Assembly (NCBI RefSeq): GCF_001969815.1
Contig: NZ_MRBK01000016.1
Coordinates: 1-58,441, forward strand
Reading direction: 5' to 3'
Origin: Bacillus swezeyi
Lineage (GTDB): Bacteria; Bacillota; Bacilli; Bacillales; Bacillaceae
Length of the DNA: 58,441 bases
In this document: positions 1-7,745 of the stretch, piece after piece
Numbering within the stretch: position 1 is the first letter of the stretch
How the letters are laid out: every line of letters starts with the position of its first letter
Notes under the pieces: model-generated
What the model was told of the DNA's origin: nothing
The model's database searches: none
What the model saw: the letters and a program-made list of their open reading frames with translations, nothing else
Position numbers and translations under genes: made by a program

Positions 1-734
1 AGATTGATCATTGCTAATGAATCTCTTATAAGTTCCAAATGCTCCTTGAACAATTCTATTACTATATTGATTATTGGTAAGAGATATAATATAAACACTT
101 TACTACTAAAAAATCTCTTTCCAGTTTCTTCGAAATATTGATATATAAAATGCAAATAGCATATTGGAACTGAAATAAATGTTAGCAAATTGATATATCT
201 GCTTAACAAATCACCTCTTAATACTCCGCCAGCACTCATGTATGCGATTGAAATATCCAATAAAAAAACAGTCAATAAAAATGATGATGACAGGCTTTTT
301 GATTTGTTTGCTTTTTTTGCTTTTAAAATCATATAAATACATAACAAGCATAGCAAATAAAAAATCATTGGGATTAAGTAAACAAATAAGATATCATAGC
401 TTATAAAGTAATCTTTTGTCATGATATCTATATATTTACTGTCTCTTAAAATCGTTAAAGAATATACATGAAAAAGAGCTTCATTCTCATCAGGTCTATT
501 CTTATCGGTTATTTTCTCGTCATTTATTCGATAGATAATGTCACCTTTTTTTAACCCCGAATAGTCGGCAGGTGAGTCTTTTGTTACTTCTGTAACTTCT
601 AATTGTTGATTAGAATTATATTTTAATTCAGTACCAACAAACAAATTATTAAAAAACAGATAAGTGACATAAAAACTATAAATAAGGCTGAATAATATAA
701 GTAGACCAGTTACTAATTTTAATGAAAATTTCAT
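1..734 (-). CDS. comP: ComP sensor histidine kinase, N-terminal part (truncated by window edge)
   Basis: Membrane kinase that senses the ComX pheromone and phosphorylates ComA. The minus strand is open from an ATG at 734 to the window edge (244 codons). I read one N-terminal membrane helix (about residues 5-27), then an extracytoplasmic PDZ-like stretch (DSPADYSGLKKGDIIYRIND, about 57-76), then further hydrophobic helices, as expected for the ComP sensor domain. The kinase domain lies outside the window. It follows comX by 15 bp in the comQ-comX-comP order of B. subtilis. The DNA is very AT-rich compared with the rest of the window, typical of this exchangeable pherotype region. The visible part is intact. 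Identity rests mainly on position and topology. Confidence 0.88.
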   Translation of the reverse strand, partial: MKFSLKLVTGLLILFSLIYSFYVTYLFFNNLFVGTELKYNSNQQLEVTEVTKDSPADYSGLKKGDIIYRINDEKITDKNRPDENEALFHVYSLTILRDSKYIDIMTKDYFISYDILFVYLIPMIFYLLCLLCIYMILKAKKANKSKSLSSSFLLTVFLLDISIAYMSAGGVLRGDLLSRYINLLTFISVPICYLHFIYQYFEETGKRFFSSKVFILYLLPIINIVIELFKEHLELIRDSLAMIN

Positions 735-749
735 AAAAACCTTCCTAAT

Positions 750-923
750 TTAACGTTCATATATCCAATAAGTCGGCCCTTTCCCAAACGCTTCTAATTT
801 TTTGAAACCATCAATCAAACTTAGAACTTGATCTTGATCGATCCCTATAAGACTCGCTTTCCCAGCAATAACCTGTTCTAATACTTCTGGATGCTGAACC
901 AAAAAACTAACGATTTCCTGCAT
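750..923 (-). CDS. comX: ComX pre-pheromone, 57 aa
   Basis: Precursor of the ComX quorum-sensing peptide; ComQ isoprenylates a tryptophan near the C-terminus and the C-terminal peptide is released. The frame reads MQEIVSFLVQHPEVLEQVIA at the start and ends GKGPTYWIYER, with one Trp (W53) four residues from the end, as in known ComX proteins. There are two adjacent ATGs (926 and 923). The AGGAG ribosome site fits the second best (six-base spacing), so I start at 923; the alternative gives 58 aa. It lies 12 bp after comQ and just before comP. The C-terminal sequence defines the pherotype, and I do not recognise it as one of the well-known B. subtilis variants. Confidence 0.9.
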   Translation of the reverse strand: MQEIVSFLVQHPEVLEQVIAGKASLIGIDQDQVLSLIDGFKKLEAFGKGPTYWIYER

Positions 924-935
924 CATATTCTCCTT

Positions 936-1805
936 TTAAAACTCATTTAAAATTGAAGCAACTAAACGTCTCTTCTCCATTTCCCCCAATTCCAGCTCCG
1001 CAACTCCCTTTTTAAATTTCTGAATAGCAAGCTGGTTCATGACATACATATACTGGGTGACGCCTGCTTCTTTTAATTTCTCTTTATAACATTTTATTTC
1101 TATATCGGCAATTTTATCCTCATTTTCAAATATATTTAACAAATCAATTGATGCTTGATTAAATTTTCTTGTCAAATACAAGTATGCGAGTGTTCGCTTC
1201 TTTTTGGCAATATCGCTTTTTGAATCATAAAAAAGGGCTTTATAATCATTTTCGATTTGTGACGCAATTCCCAGCTGGCAGGCGTAGCTTTCGACCGCCG
1301 GATTGAATTCACCCGTGGCGAGCATCGTTCCCAAAACGCATGGGAGCGCCGTCAGCGAGCCTGATTTGCGTTTGATCATGTCAAGGCACTCTTCTTCAGT
1401 TGCAGGCCGATTGCTCAGATCATCATGCTGTCCCTGCATCGATTGAAGCGTATATTCCATCAGCTTATGTAAAAACAAAGGCTCATTTGAAACAGAACTG
1501 ATCACTTTGATGCTCAGGGTATATAGAGCCGTAGCCGCATTCAGAGCGACTGAGCGGTTCATTTTCATCCAAGGCTCGTCAAGGCTGTCTTCGTCCTCTA
1601 AATCATCGAAGATGTCAAAAGAAAGGATCAGCAGCTCAATCCCGGCTCCAAGGATTTCCGCCGCCTTTGTGTCTGTGCCGCCGAAACTATAGTAATGGTA
1701 AAAAGCAAGCTCGCTGAAATGCAAATGGTCCTTTGCATCTAGAAAAGAGCGCAGCGTTTGATTTAAGTCACCGCTTTGAACTTCAACGTCTATAAAATGA
1801 TTCAT
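936..1805 (-). CDS. comQ: ComQ isoprenyl transferase for ComX
   Basis: Polyprenyl-synthase-fold enzyme that attaches an isoprenyl chain to the ComX tryptophan. 289 aa, close to the usual length. The first Asp-rich motif is DDLED (D67-D71), followed by MQGQHDD and a second acidic site around QIENDYKALF. The ATG at 1805 aligns with the B. subtilis start as I recall it, but has almost no Shine-Dalgarno. A near-perfect GGAGG sits upstream and is seven bases from an in-frame ATC (1850-1848), so a 15-residue longer form with a non-canonical start is possible. Composition changes inside the gene: the N-terminal half resembles the chromosome, while the last third (below about 1260) is AT-rich like comX and comP, suggesting a recombination junction. 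Confidence 0.92.
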   Translation of the reverse strand: MNHFIDVEVQSGDLNQTLRSFLDAKDHLHFSELAFYHYYSFGGTDTKAAEILGAGIELLILSFDIFDDLEDEDSLDEPWMKMNRSVALNAATALYTLSIKVISSVSNEPLFLHKLMEYTLQSMQGQHDDLSNRPATEEECLDMIKRKSGSLTALPCVLGTMLATGEFNPAVESYACQLGIASQIENDYKALFYDSKSDIAKKKRTLAYLYLTRKFNQASIDLLNIFENEDKIADIEIKCYKEKLKEAGVTQYMYVMNQLAIQKFKKGVAELELGEMEKRRLVASILNEF

Positions 1806-1962
1806 TTTTTGCTTGATTTTATGACGATCTAGACAAAAAAGCTTAGAGATGGTGCTCCCTCCTTTCTTAATATTTTACTAAATCAAATTCATGAATGACA
1901 GAGCAAATTTTTTATTTAACAATCATATAATAATTTATCCTTTTTTTGGATTTAAGACAACA

Positions 1963-1994
1963 AAAAAAAGACTTGTCTCAAACAAGTCTTTTTA
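1963..1994 (-). terminator. degQ terminator
   Basis: AAAAAGACTTG / CAAGTCTTTTT hairpin with a six-base loop. It overlaps the degQ stop codon and is followed by a T-run on the minus strand. It separates degQ from comQ. Confidence 0.8.
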
Positions 1995-2132
1995 AGAGGT
2001 TTTTAAATATGTGTATTTATCGTATTGATCGATACTTTTGTTAATCTTGCGTAAGGAGTCCTTTGTTTCTCTAATTTCATTTTCAAGCCGCCAAAGCAAT
2101 TGTTTTAATTCTTCAATTTGTTGCTTTTTCAC
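1992..2132 (-). CDS. degQ: DegQ, pleiotropic regulator, 46 aa
   Basis: Small protein that stimulates phosphotransfer from DegS to DegU, raising exoenzyme production. The read-out contains KQLLWRLENEIRETKDSLRK and INKSIDQYDKY, matching the conserved core of B. subtilis DegQ, and the length is the usual 46 aa. I chose the GTG at 2132: the AAAAGGAG site is ten bases from it and only one base from an upstream in-frame GTG at 2141 (which would give 49 aa). The gene stands between yuzC and comQ as in B. subtilis. A ComA-type palindrome lies 128 bp upstream, consistent with the known ComP/ComA control of degQ. Confidence 0.93.
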   Translation of the reverse strand: MKKQQIEELKQLLWRLENEIRETKDSLRKINKSIDQYDKYTYLKTS

Positions 2133-2259
2133 CGATTCCACACTCCTTTTGGAAGATCAATCAATTTGTGTATAGTGAACGAGTCATAGGTATTTGATCT
2201 GTTAATACAAGTTTAAAGCGAATTGGTCTCTTTTTCACCGAAAAGTTGCACCTATATTC

Positions 2260-2275
2260 ATGCGTTACACCGCAA
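2260..2275. promoter_or_regulatory. ComA box upstream of degQ
   Basis: On the minus strand the site reads TTGCGG-TGTA-ACGCAT, against the ComA consensus TTGCGG-N4-CCGCAA: one perfect half and one near half with the right spacing. A further half-like TTGCAC lies at 2246-2251 on the plus strand. The position upstream of degQ matches the known regulation. The rest of 2133-2626 is AT-rich and shows no convincing gene; it holds the degQ promoter region and the yuzC leader. Confidence 0.7.
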
Positions 2276-2626
2276 ATATTCAATAGACCATAAAACCTAT
2301 TTTACATGATTGTGAAGTAGTACTCAAATCCTAATGAAACATAAAATTTTTGATTGTTTTATTGATTTTCAAATTTTAAGTTCCTTCAAAACCCTTTGTG
2401 TAAAATGATTGGAGGTGGAATCAGTTCGTTTTATGATCATAGAACTAAAGTAACAGCTTACAGCGAATAGAAAAACTTAAGATTTTCCGGAACGCAATCA
2501 CGGGTTCAGCACCGAAAAATAACGCAAGACACCGACAAACCGATTGCAGCTAAAAAAAACCATTCCTTCGCCTCACACCGCAAAAACCGCAATTTGACCC
2601 GTAAAATCAAAAAAGAGGTGTTCAAT

Positions 2627-2965
2627 TTGTTTTCTCCATGCTGCTTTTGGATTCATCCGTACCATTGTTTGCAATACCGGCAAGTTTATCCTGAGATCGA
2701 AACGAACGCGTTTCTCCGTTCGGCTAAAGAAGCCAACAGCCTCTTGGCCGACGGCCAGCTGATCTTAAACCGGCTCTCTTCCTCCCGGGATTTGGCGCGC
2801 AAAATCATGATGGCCGCTCAAAGCTCCCAAAAGGATACCGTGATGACATTATTAAGACAAACCGGTGTCCGCAGCCAGCTCGATGCATCCTTTAATCCTG
2901 ACGGCATCCGCATTATCCTCATCAATCCACACAGCAGGATATTTCTGATGCTGCGCTGGTCTTGA
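2627..2965 (+). CDS. yuzC: YuzC-like protein of unknown function, 112 aa
   Basis: Small protein, function unknown. The frame is open from 2594, but the TTG at 2594 has no ribosome site. The TTG at 2627 follows AAGAGGTG with six-base spacing, giving a start of MFSPCCFWIHPYHCLQYRQ, which I prefer. The N-terminus is rich in Cys, Tyr and aromatic residues. A helical region containing LLADGQLILNRLSSSRDLARK follows, then a C-terminus FNPDGIRIILINPHSRIFLM. Assignment to yuzC rests on position (between degQ and pdeH) and length near that of the B. subtilis protein. It ends in a shared hairpin with convergent pdeH. Confidence 0.7.
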   Translation: MFSPCCFWIHPYHCLQYRQVYPEIETNAFLRSAKEANSLLADGQLILNRLSSSRDLARKIMMAAQSSQKDTVMTLLRQTGVRSQLDASFNPDGIRIILINPHSRIFLMLRWS

Positions 2966-2969
2966 GACA

Positions 2970-3012
2970 TAGAAAATTCCGGCATCTCCTCGGAGAAAAG
3001 CCGGAATTTTTG
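2970..3012. terminator. Bidirectional terminator between yuzC and pdeH
   Basis: AAAATTCCGGC (2973-2983) pairs with GCCGGAATTTT (3000-3010), with A and T runs on the outer sides, between convergent genes. Confidence 0.85.
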
Positions 3013-3013
3013 T

Positions 3014-4231
3014 TTATAAAAGCTTATGACACCATTCTATGGCTTCAAGGTAGCATTGATATGCTTCCTCTTTTGTCAAGCCTTCCGATTCAGCTGTGTC
3101 TTCCCATTCATTTCGTTCGATCGATTTCGCAAGCCTTAAAATGTATAGATAGTCGTTCTCTTTGCCGAGCAAGGCCTGGCCCACTTCTTCTGTCAGCGGC
3201 AGTTCACTGATGACCTCTTTCAGTTCTTTGTGCAGCAGCGTATCAATAAATGAAAACATTCCTGTCAGCATATAGGAAGACGGCTGGGAGCGGTTTGTTT
3301 TTTTCGCCAGCAATTCACAAAGCTTCGCGCGGATCAGCGATATTTTCACCACTTCGTTTTTGCTTGAGTTTTGCTTCTTTGTTAAATCTTTAAAAGAAAG
3401 AATGAAGACCCACCTTCTGATTTCTTTAAACCCGAGCAGCACGATCGCCTGGCGGATGCTTTTGATTTTTTGTAGCGGCCGGTTGGCGGGAGAGTTCAGC
3501 AGCCTCAGCAGCTGGTAAGAAAGCGACAAATCCCGTTCAATAATATTCGTGACATTTTGAATATCGGGCTGATCCTCGCTCAGCTCGTGAAGCAGCTCAT
3601 AATAGGCATGAAAATGATATGTAATATCGCGGCCGTGGATCACGATCGGTTCGCTGAAGAAATAGCCTTGAAACAGATGAAATCCGTCTGCGGCCGCCTG
3701 TTCATACTCTTTCCTCGTCTCCACTTTTTCAGCCAGAAACTTCAAACGGTGAGCCCGGCATGAACGCAAAATACTCTGCCTTTCCTTCTGCGTCGTTTGG
3801 AAAAAATCGATCTTCAAAATATCGATGGATTCCAAAAGCTGATGAAGCAAGTCTTGATTGGCCCGGTGTTTTAAACAAAAATCATCAAGAGCAATCGTAT
3901 AGCCGAGCCTTTTCAATTCCCTGCACCTTTGTATCAATTCAGCGGTGATCGGCACATCTTCAAGAATTTCGACAACGAGCCGGTCAGAATCAAAATAAGT
4001 AGGCAAACCTGATGCCAAAAGGCCCTCTGTAAAATTGACGTAATATTTTTTGCCCTCTGTTAATTTATCGATTCCTATATTTAAAAAGCTGTTAATCATT
4101 AATTCTGTTGTCGCCTGGTCTCCGTCGATTCCAGAGAAGAAGTTCTTTTCACTTTCTCTGTATAAAAGCTCATATGCGACAACTTGTTCATTTTTATTAA
4201 ATATTGGCTGTCTGGCAACAAATACCCTCAT
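3014..4231 (-). CDS. pdeH: PdeH, EAL-HDOD cyclic-di-GMP phosphodiesterase
   Basis: Degrades cyclic-di-GMP, which in B. subtilis releases inhibition of motility (PdeH, formerly YuxH). 405 aa from the ATG at 4231, chosen because AGGGGG lies seven bases upstream and the protein then starts MRVFVARQPIF as in B. subtilis; the frame itself continues 30 codons further up without a ribosome site. The EAL domain (about 1-205) has YELLYR, LEDV, LDDF, KIDF, AEKVET and LFQGYFFSEP, so the metal- and substrate-binding set looks complete. The C-terminal half is an HDOD-type helical domain (SYQLLRLLNSP, IRQAIVLLGFKEIRRW). A lone gene, between terminators. Confidence 0.92.
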   Translation of the reverse strand: MRVFVARQPIFNKNEQVVAYELLYRESEKNFFSGIDGDQATTELMINSFLNIGIDKLTEGKKYYVNFTEGLLASGLPTYFDSDRLVVEILEDVPITAELIQRCRELKRLGYTIALDDFCLKHRANQDLLHQLLESIDILKIDFFQTTQKERQSILRSCRAHRLKFLAEKVETRKEYEQAAADGFHLFQGYFFSEPIVIHGRDITYHFHAYYELLHELSEDQPDIQNVTNIIERDLSLSYQLLRLLNSPANRPLQKIKSIRQAIVLLGFKEIRRWVFILSFKDLTKKQNSSKNEVVKISLIRAKLCELLAKKTNRSQPSSYMLTGMFSFIDTLLHKELKEVISELPLTEEVGQALLGKENDYLYILRLAKSIERNEWEDTAESEGLTKEEAYQCYLEAIEWCHKLL

Positions 4232-4338
4232 TCCTCTTCCCCCTAGCGACTGAGGTGCCTTTGTTCTTAAGTATAGCAAATAAATGAGCGAATCCCGCCG
4301 GTCATGTGAAATTTCACTCATTTATTAAACTTTATATT

Positions 4339-4374
4339 GAAAAACAGATAATCCCCGAAGAAATTATCTGTTTC
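4339..4374 (-). terminator. pncB terminator
   Basis: AAACAGATAAT / ATTATCTGTTT stem (4342-4352 with 4363-4373), followed on the minus strand by TTTTC, 37 bp past the pncB stop. Confidence 0.7.
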
Positions 4375-4410
4375 AATCCCCAGTTATGTTAAAAACTATC
4401 GTTTACAGAG

Positions 4411-5880
4411 TCAGCCTTGATCCAGACCTTTTTTCGCCTTCATTTTTGCTTCATGAATCTGCTGCATTTTGTTATTCCAGCATGCTTCGCTTAAATCGAC
4501 CGGGTATTCTTCAGGCTTGCTGATCCGTTTATACTCTTCCCAAAGCAGACTAAGGTTTTCTTGGACATACAGCTTAATATCCTGAATGCACGGATTTTCA
4601 TAAACGAGCTCGCCTTTTTCAAAGATCGATTTGTGAAGATCTTTGGCATCGAAATTCGTCACAAATTTGCTGATAAATGTATGAACGGGATGAAACATTT
4701 TCAGCCGCTCCTGCTCGTTCACCTTTTCGTAGTCTAAGGCGATATAATCTCCTTCTGAATGGTGATTCAGCTGATTGATGATTCTGTACACCTTTTTCAG
4801 GCCAGGGGTTGTCACTTTTTCCGGATTTGAAGAAATTTTAATCGTATCGGTCATCTTTCCGTTTTCTTCAATGGAAACGAGTTTGTAAACCGCTCCGAGC
4901 GCCGGCTGGTCATAAGCGGTAATCAGCTTAGTCCCGACGCCCCAGACATCAATTTTCGCACCTTGGGCTTTCAGGTTCATAATCGTATACTCATCAAGAT
5001 CACTCGATGCGACCACTTTTGTATCCTTAAAACCCGCGTCATCCAGCATGGCTCTGGCTTTCTTGGACAAATAAGCAAGGTCGCCGCTGTCAAGGCGGAT
5101 TCCTGAAAATTCAATTTGATCTGCGAATTCCTTGGCTACTTTAATCGCATTGGGAATGCCTGAACGGACCGTATCATATGTATCGACTAAAAAGACACAT
5201 TTTTTATGGGTTTCCGCATATTTTTTAAATGCCGTGTATTCATCACGGTATGCCTGTACCAGCGCATGGGCGTGCGTGCCTGACACTGGGATGTCAAAGC
5301 GCTTGCCTGCACGGACATTGCTCGTCGCGTCAAAACCGCCGATGATCGCCGCTCTGGCTCCCCACATGGCGGCATCCATTTCATGCGCCCGCCTTGTTCC
5401 GAATTCAAGCGCTGTTTCATCTCCAACCACACTTTTGATTCTTGCGGCTTTCGTAGCGATTAATGTTTGGTAATTCACAATGTTGAGCAGAGCCGTCTCT
5501 ATCAGCTGCGCTTCAGCCAATGGAGCTTCGATTCGCATGATCGGTTCATTTCCGAACACGATTTCGCCTTCCTGCATGGAATATAGCGAACCTGTAAATG
5601 TCATATCTTTTAAAAAGGCGAGGAAATCATCTTTAAATCCAAGCTCTTCTTTTAAATAAGTTAAATCGCTTTCAGTAAACCTGAAATCACGCAAATATTC
5701 AATCGCTTTTTCCAAACCGGCAAAAACGGCAAATCCGCTGTCAAAAGGGAGCTTTCTGAAAAACAGCTCAAATACGGCTTTATTTTGGTCAATGCCATCG
5801 CGCCAATAGGTTTCCGCCATGTTAATCTGATATAGGTCTGTGTGTAGTGATAAACTGTCGTCTGTAAACCGGTGTTCCAA
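4411..5880 (-). CDS. pncB: Nicotinate phosphoribosyltransferase
   Basis: Converts nicotinate and PRPP to nicotinate mononucleotide, the second step of NAD salvage from nicotinamide. 489 aa, normal length. Family landmarks: HTDLYQINMAETYW near the N-terminus, EFGTRRAHEMDAAMWGARAA, GTHAHALVQAY, DTYDTVRSGIPNA and GIRLDSGDLAYLSKKAR. The start is a TTG at 5880, nine bases after GGAG. An ATG nearer that ribosome site is in another frame and opens only a short ORF. The gene follows pncA by 17 bp, so the two are almost certainly one transcript handling consecutive reactions. Confidence 0.95.
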   Translation of the reverse strand: MEHRFTDDSLSLHTDLYQINMAETYWRDGIDQNKAVFELFFRKLPFDSGFAVFAGLEKAIEYLRDFRFTESDLTYLKEELGFKDDFLAFLKDMTFTGSLYSMQEGEIVFGNEPIMRIEAPLAEAQLIETALLNIVNYQTLIATKAARIKSVVGDETALEFGTRRAHEMDAAMWGARAAIIGGFDATSNVRAGKRFDIPVSGTHAHALVQAYRDEYTAFKKYAETHKKCVFLVDTYDTVRSGIPNAIKVAKEFADQIEFSGIRLDSGDLAYLSKKARAMLDDAGFKDTKVVASSDLDEYTIMNLKAQGAKIDVWGVGTKLITAYDQPALGAVYKLVSIEENGKMTDTIKISSNPEKVTTPGLKKVYRIINQLNHHSEGDYIALDYEKVNEQERLKMFHPVHTFISKFVTNFDAKDLHKSIFEKGELVYENPCIQDIKLYVQENLSLLWEEYKRISKPEEYPVDLSEACWNNKMQQIHEAKMKAKKGLDQG

Positions 5881-5897
5881 CCTTCATTTCTCCTTCC

Positions 5898-6449
5898 TCA
5901 ATCTGACACTGAGGCTCCCAGGGTGTTTGCAAAATGAGACAGAGCCCAGTCGTGTCCGTCCGGGTTAAAACTAGCCACTGCATTTTGATGAATGACAAGA
6001 TCAAACCCTTTATTATAAGCATCTACTGCCGTATGAAGCACACATATATCCGTACAAACGCCAATCAAGTGCAGCTCTTTAATACCCCTTTCACGAAGCT
6101 TCAACTCAAGGTTTGTCCCGGCAAAAGCGGAGTACCTCGTTTTTTCCATGTAATAGACATGGCTGTTATGTTCGTGTTCTTGATAAAGCGTTTCGAGCTT
6201 TCCGTATAAAGCTTTTCCTGATGTACCTTTCACATTATGGGGGGGAAACAATCGCGTCTCCGGATGATACGAATCGTCGATATCATGCGCATCGACTGCA
6301 AATACAACATAGTCTTTATTTTTAATAAACGTTTCCGCAAGCTGCACGACGGCATCTTCAATTTTCCTGCCGGGTTCGCCGCACGTCAGCCTGCCGTCGG
6401 ATGCAACAAAATCGTTCGTGTAGTCTATACAAATAAGAGCTTTTTGCAT
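5898..6449 (-). CDS. pncA: Nicotinamidase
   Basis: Hydrolyses nicotinamide to nicotinate, feeding pncB directly downstream. 183 aa from the ATG at 6449, preceded by GGGAGG with good spacing; the frame continues 12 codons upstream without a start signal. Isochorismatase-fold landmarks: D11 in ICIDYTNDFV (catalytic Asp), metal-site residues in VDAHDIDDSYHPET, and GVCTDICVLHTAVDA with the catalytic cysteine. First gene of the pncA-pncB operon. A likely -10 TATAAT lies at about 6483-6488 on the minus strand, with a weak -35. Confidence 0.95.
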   Translation of the reverse strand: MQKALICIDYTNDFVASDGRLTCGEPGRKIEDAVVQLAETFIKNKDYVVFAVDAHDIDDSYHPETRLFPPHNVKGTSGKALYGKLETLYQEHEHNSHVYYMEKTRYSAFAGTNLELKLRERGIKELHLIGVCTDICVLHTAVDAYNKGFDLVIHQNAVASFNPDGHDWALSHFANTLGASVSD

Positions 6450-6572
6450 TGCCGCCCTCCCTGCCTTTTGTATGATAGATAACATTATAACTCATCTAAA
6501 CAGACAAGTGAATGGCCGAATCAACCGAAAATGCTTGGCAAGCCGCGCCGCGAGCGGCTTTGTTCTTTTTCA

Positions 6573-6622
6573 GAAAAAAACAAAAGCTGCATCCGGCCTT
6601 CTTCATGAAGACAGCCGGATGC
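6573..6622 (-). terminator. yueI terminator
   Basis: Perfect nine-base stem GCATCCGGC / GCCGGATGC (6589-6597 with 6614-6622), then TTTTGTTTTTTT on the minus strand, just after the yueI stop. Confidence 0.88.
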
Positions 6623-6634
6623 AGGGCTTCAGTG

Positions 6635-7036
6635 TCATCCTTTTTTCAATGCTGATCGTTTAAAAATATCATCCTGAATATAAATCGATTCCTTCTCAAG
6701 CGCATCATTCGCTACAAGAACCAGTCCAAGCGGTGTATCAGTCTGCTGATCTGATACGATGGAAAAAGACACTCCGCGCTTGTTTGCCTCCTTGATGTAG
6801 GCCGAATAACGGGAGTATTCGATCTCGCCGTTTAACAGCAGCTTGGCATTTGGATGCGATTCGACCGCCTTGATGACTTCACTGTAGACTAGAGGTCGCA
6901 GCACTTGTCCCTTTGTCAGGGCGATAATCACCCTTTCTCTTAACGAGCCCAAAAACAGACGGCGCTCATCCGGTTTTGTTTCGCGTGGTCCGTACATCCC
7001 CTGCTGTAAATATTGATCCATTGATTGGTCGCTCAC
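6635..7036 (-). CDS. yueI: YueI, DUF1694-type protein of unknown function
   Basis: Conserved Bacillus protein of 133 aa with no known reaction. The GTG at 7036 is chosen because TGGAGGG lies seven bases upstream; an overlapping ATG is out of frame. Visible features: MDQYLQQGMYGPRETKPDE near the N-terminus, FLGSLRERVIIALTKGQVL, and an alternating strand-helix pattern (AKLLLNGEIEYSRYSAYIK, VSFSIVSDQQTDTPLGLVLV) that looks like an alpha/beta fold. The order yueH-yueI-pncA is that of B. subtilis. yueH ends 93 bp upstream and the two are probably co-transcribed. Confidence 0.85.
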   Translation of the reverse strand: MSDQSMDQYLQQGMYGPRETKPDERRLFLGSLRERVIIALTKGQVLRPLVYSEVIKAVESHPNAKLLLNGEIEYSRYSAYIKEANKRGVSFSIVSDQQTDTPLGLVLVANDALEKESIYIQDDIFKRSALKKG

Positions 7037-7129
7037 ATTCAGACCCTCCAGTTTTATCTTTGTTGCTGCAGCCCTGCAGCTGCGTTTTTTTATACAGTAT
7101 GCCCATGAAGTGAACAAGCATAAGCCAGA

Positions 7130-7378
7130 CTACATTTCGGTCACCCATTGCACGATCTTTTGGGAAAGCTCAGCTGCGGCCTGTTTTTCCGCCATATTTG
7201 CCAATGATGCATCCAGCTTTTTGATGAGCGCTGATTTTTCTTCTTCATAGGAGATCAGCATGCTCCATTCCAGTTGCGGCACAGCCACAAGGGTATGAAA
7301 CTGCCTTTTATTTTCATGAAGGTAAACATCAGTGATCATTTGATCTCCATTCATAATGTTGGCTTTCCTTATTTTCAT
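7130..7378 (-). CDS. yueH: YueH, small conserved protein, 82 aa
   Basis: Unknown function. The ATG at 7378 has AGGTGATC upstream. The protein starts MKIRKANIMNGDQMITDVYL and ends in a likely helix (LDASLANMAEKQAAAELSQK). No signal peptide, membrane helix or cysteine motif. It is named from position between yueG and yueI and from its length. It is preceded by the yueG terminator, so it probably begins a yueH-yueI unit. Confidence 0.82.
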   Translation of the reverse strand: MKIRKANIMNGDQMITDVYLHENKRQFHTLVAVPQLEWSMLISYEEEKSALIKKLDASLANMAEKQAAAELSQKIVQWVTEM

Positions 7379-7421
7379 ATGTGATCACCTGCCTTATCCA
7401 TCTTTTTTCCCATTATACTAT

Positions 7422-7453
7422 AAAAAACAAACAGCCTCTTTAGAAAGAGGCTG
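7422..7453 (-). terminator. yueG terminator
   Basis: ACAGCCTCTTT / AGAGGCTGT hairpin immediately after the yueG stop, followed on the minus strand by GTTTGTTTTTT. Confidence 0.85.
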
Positions 7454-7675
7454 TCAGAGGTTAAAGAGTTGATTCCCGTCAAACACATCCGCATCTGTGA
7501 AGTTTGTTTTGTTTTTGCCGTTTTGAACAAGTCCGAAGTCGCCTGTTAGAAAAGCGCCTGCCCCTCCTCCTGTAGCATCCGTGCACTTTGGGGAAATGGC
7601 AAATACATCTCCAAAAAAGGCAGCACTGTCATCAACGACTTCCCTAATAAAAACCGGACCAACGATTGCTGGCAT
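7454..7675 (-). CDS. yueG: YueG, GerPA/GerPF-family spore protein
   Basis: 73 aa, related to the small GerP proteins needed for nutrient germinants to pass the spore coat; a spore role is inferred from the family. The ATG at 7675 follows GGAGGTG. It starts MPAIVGPVFIREVVDDSAAF and continues with FGDVFAISPKCTDATGGGAG, the Gly-rich middle typical of GerPA/PF members, then FNDG-like features near the end (DADVFDGNQLFNL). A monocistronic unit with its own terminator. Confidence 0.88.
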   Translation of the reverse strand: MPAIVGPVFIREVVDDSAAFFGDVFAISPKCTDATGGGAGAFLTGDFGLVQNGKNKTNFTDADVFDGNQLFNL

Positions 7676-7745
7676 CTCCACACCTCCGCCTACCATTTTA
7701 TTTGCATGATATGTGGGAGCGGAGAAAACGTTCAGAAAAACAAAT

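Noticed and set aside
2431..2478. 21-codon ORF after GGAGGTGG-like sequence upstream of yuzC
   Set aside because: The GGAGG lies inside the ORF itself and the peptide resembles nothing; no support as a gene.
5822..6022. Short ORF starting MKVGTPVYRRQF, whose ATG is nearest the ribosome site before pncB
   Set aside because: Ends quickly and overlaps pncB in another frame; the TTG at 5880 gives the full conserved pncB protein.
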